Below, in pieces: positions 6,974 to 8,350 of a stretch of 8,350 nt of DNA. The notes beneath the pieces are model-generated. The model was not told the DNA's origin. It saw nothing but the letters and a program-made list of their open reading frames with translations, and did no database searches. Each line of letters starts with the position of its first letter. The first letter of the stretch is position 1. The stretch is taken from the NCBI GenBank assembly GCA_011620845.1, contig WOYJ01000073.1, forward strand, positions 1 through 8,350, given 5' to 3'. The stretch comes from Methanobacteriaceae archaeon (GTDB taxonomy: Archaea > Methanobacteriota > Methanobacteria > Methanobacteriales > Methanobacteriaceae). A program made the translations under genes and the position numbers.

Positions 6974-7647
6974 AGTTTAAGACCACTTATCTTATATTAG
7001 AAACGGATAATCCTGTTAAAGAGGAGGCTAATAAACTCCGGGGCTATATTGGAAACGAGTTTCCGGATAATATAATACTTCATCATCACTTGAACGGGAC
7101 TAATTTTCTTTACACTTACCCTAAGGTTCAATACAAGATTATTAGTGGTTTTCCTTCAATTTTAGGTATTGATGAGGGAGCAGAAGTGGTGAAAAATATT
7201 TCTAGTGATCTTGAAGAACTCGAACTGGGGAAGAATAAGTATAAGGTAGAGCAGAAAATTTTGTACGAAAAGATTTCTGAAGTGCGGACCGATAAAGTTA
7301 TTCATTACAAGTTTTTAACTCCTTGGATTGGTCTAAATTCCAAAAATTACAAAATATTCAATGAAACCAGGGAATGGAAGGAGAAGAAGATACTTTTAAA
7401 CCGAACATTGGTAGGGAATATTTTATCAATGTGCAAAGGTTTAAATGTTATAGCAAACCGCCACCTAGATGCACATTCCCACTTAGATAAGGAAAGAGTT
7501 AATTTTAAAGGTTTACAAATATGGGGCTTTAGGGGTGAGTTCAGGGTTAACTTCAGGATTCCTGACTTTTTTGGATTAGGCAAAGGAGTTAGTCAGGGTT
7601 ATGGAACTATAAAAGAGGTTCAAAATGTTGACTCTGGTGATTTATGA
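6970..7647 (+). CDS. cas6: Cas6 crRNA-processing endoribonuclease, Cas6b type
   Basis: Cas6 cleaves pre-crRNA within the repeats to release crRNAs carrying an 8-nt 5' tag. This 225-aa protein fits the Cas6b group found in methanogens and clostridia. It has LRGYIGNEF, a histidine run H38-H39-H40, then YTYPKVQYKII (48-58), and a second RAMP-like half ending in the glycine-rich RNA-binding loop DFFGLGKGVSQGYGTI. As I recall, work on Methanococcus maripaludis Cas6b mapped catalysis to two histidines at about these positions, so H38 and H40 are the likely catalytic residues. The start overlaps the effector's stop codon in ATGA, which suggests coupled translation; no strong ribosome-binding site is visible. 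The last 23 nt overlap cas2. Confidence 0.93.
   Translation: MKFKTTYLILETDNPVKEEANKLRGYIGNEFPDNIILHHHLNGTNFLYTYPKVQYKIISGFPSILGIDEGAEVVKNISSDLEELELGKNKYKVEQKILYEKISEVRTDKVIHYKFLTPWIGLNSKNYKIFNETREWKEKKILLNRTLVGNILSMCKGLNVIANRHLDAHSHLDKERVNFKGLQIWGFRGEFRVNFRIPDFFGLGKGVSQGYGTIKEVQNVDSGDL
7615..7619 (+). promoter_or_regulatory. Ribosome-binding site of cas2, inside cas6
   Basis: GAGGT lies 5 nt before the ATG at 7625, within the last codons of cas6. It supports this overlapping start for cas2. Confidence 0.5.
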
Positions 7648-7909
7648 CATTTCTGATAACCATGAACGTTCCAGGTTGATAAAAAAATTGCAACATTTCG
7701 GATTGCATAGAATACAGAAATCAGCCTTTCTAGGTAATTTAAAAAGTCAAAAGAGAATTGAACTAGGAGATGTTATTCAATATCATCTTTCCGGCCCTAA
7801 AGATAGCATATATATTATTCCAATCTGTGACAAATGCAAAGACATGACTAGGATATTTTCAGCTGAAAAGAGAGTTTTGGAAGAATCTGATGAATTTAAA
7901 ATCCTATGA
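7625..7909 (+). CDS. cas2: Cas2, CRISPR adaptation protein
   Basis: Cas2 forms the central dimer of the Cas1-Cas2 integrase that inserts new spacers at the CRISPR leader. This 94-aa protein has the standard ferredoxin-like start LVIYDISD with the conserved D8. RLIKKLQHFGLHRIQKSAFLG then matches the usual helix and strand, and a CDKC element lies in the later strand region as in many archaeal Cas2 proteins. Length is normal. The gene begins 23 nt inside cas6 in another frame, with GAGGT 5 nt upstream of the ATG. It is followed after 12 nt by cas1, the usual partner. Confidence 0.96.
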   Translation: MLTLVIYDISDNHERSRLIKKLQHFGLHRIQKSAFLGNLKSQKRIELGDVIQYHLSGPKDSIYIIPICDKCKDMTRIFSAEKRVLEESDEFKIL

Positions 7910-7918
7910 GGATGATCC
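7908..7918 (+). promoter_or_regulatory. Ribosome-binding site of cas1
   Basis: GAGGATGATCC starts at the cas2 stop and ends 3 nt before the cas1 ATG at 7922. TGATCC (7913-7918) matches the extended archaeal Shine-Dalgarno sequence, and GAGG precedes it with one extra A. It selects ATG 7922 over the out-of-frame ATG at 7913. Confidence 0.55.
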
Positions 7919-7921
7919 GCT

Positions 7922-8350
7922 ATGCGTTTAGTGGTGGATGGCTATGGTAAATATATTGGTAAAAGGGATAATCAGATCATAGTTAAAGAAAAAGGCCAGG
8001 AAATAGACTATTTTTTGGCTGAAGAGCTTTCTCAAATAATAATAACTGGGAAAGGTTCGGTTAGTTTTGACGCTATCAGGTTAATGGCCCTAAATGATGT
8101 GGATATGGTGGTTTTAAATTGGAGTGGTGATTTAATATATAGACTCTCACCACCAGAGCTTAGGAATGTTCAGGCTAGAAGAGAACAATTTTTAAGTTAT
8201 AATGATAGTCGAAGCGGATTTTTATCAAAGGAATTCATTAGGTCTAAGTTGGAGAACCAAAAATCTGTATTAGCTAGTTTGGCCAAGAATCGGGAGGATA
8301 AAAATGAAGATGTTTATCTGGAAATTATTCAGTGCAGAAATAATATTTCA
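7922..8350 (+). CDS. cas1: Cas1, CRISPR integrase, N-terminal part (cut by window edge)
   Basis: Cas1 is the metal-dependent integrase that joins prespacers to the CRISPR array together with Cas2. The frame is open from the ATG at 7922 to the last base, 143 codons with no stop, against about 320-340 residues for a whole Cas1. The visible part covers the N-terminal beta-rich domain (MRLVVDGYGKYIGKRDN, then the ELSQIIITGKGSVSFDAIRL region with a strand and helix, and DVDMVVLNWSGDLIYRLSPPE) and the beginning of the alpha-helical domain. The catalytic Glu, His and Asp lie beyond the edge, so activity cannot be judged. The gene follows cas2 after 12 nt. The truncation is from the window boundary, not biological. 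Confidence 0.95.
   Translation, partial: MRLVVDGYGKYIGKRDNQIIVKEKGQEIDYFLAEELSQIIITGKGSVSFDAIRLMALNDVDMVVLNWSGDLIYRLSPPELRNVQARREQFLSYNDSRSGFLSKEFIRSKLENQKSVLASLAKNREDKNEDVYLEIIQCRNNIS

Noticed and set aside
7347..7583. 78-codon open frame on the minus strand
   Set aside because: It is a shadow of the conserved C-terminal half of cas6.

Overview
The window is almost entirely a type III-A (Csm) CRISPR-Cas locus. Nine genes are packed on the + strand and read as one operon: cas10/csm1, csm2, csm3, csm4, csm5, a CARF-HEPN ancillary effector (Csm6-like, Cas02710 family), cas6 (Cas6b type), cas2, and cas1, which is cut by the right edge. The DNA is AT-rich with many AGA/AGG and ATA codons. The ribosome-binding sites fit the archaeal 16S rRNA 3' end (AGGGGGTG twice, and a TGATCC-containing site before cas1). 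With the Cas6b subtype, this suggests a mesophilic methanogenic archaeon, perhaps Methanobacteriales. That placement is inference, and no marker gene in the window proves it.

Layout. Positions 1-126 are non-coding and hold a candidate archaeal TATA box inside a short palindrome, then a strong ribosome-binding site for cas10. Positions 127-5777 encode the five interference-complex subunits. Positions 5780-6973 encode the cyclic-oligoadenylate-responsive nuclease. Positions 6970-7647 encode the crRNA-processing enzyme. Positions 7625-8350 hold the adaptation genes cas2 and the first 143 codons of cas1. Gaps between genes are 15 nt or less, several genes overlap or abut, and I see no internal terminator. 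No CRISPR repeat array is visible.

How the genes work together (family knowledge applied to intact motifs). Cas6 cuts pre-crRNA, and Csm1-5 assemble on the crRNA. Csm3 slices bound target RNA using a conserved Asp. Target binding switches on Cas10, whose HD domain cuts DNA and whose GGDD palm domain makes cyclic oligoadenylate. That messenger binds the CARF domain of the sixth gene and activates its HEPN RNase. Cas1-Cas2 acquire new spacers. All the catalytic motifs I can check are intact, so the system looks functional rather than decayed.

I do not see a wholly new system. The details most worth a second look are a second four-cysteine cluster inside the Cas10 cyclase palm just before GGDD, the Cas02710-type effector, the His-His-His motif of Cas6b, and the regulatory layout upstream of cas10.
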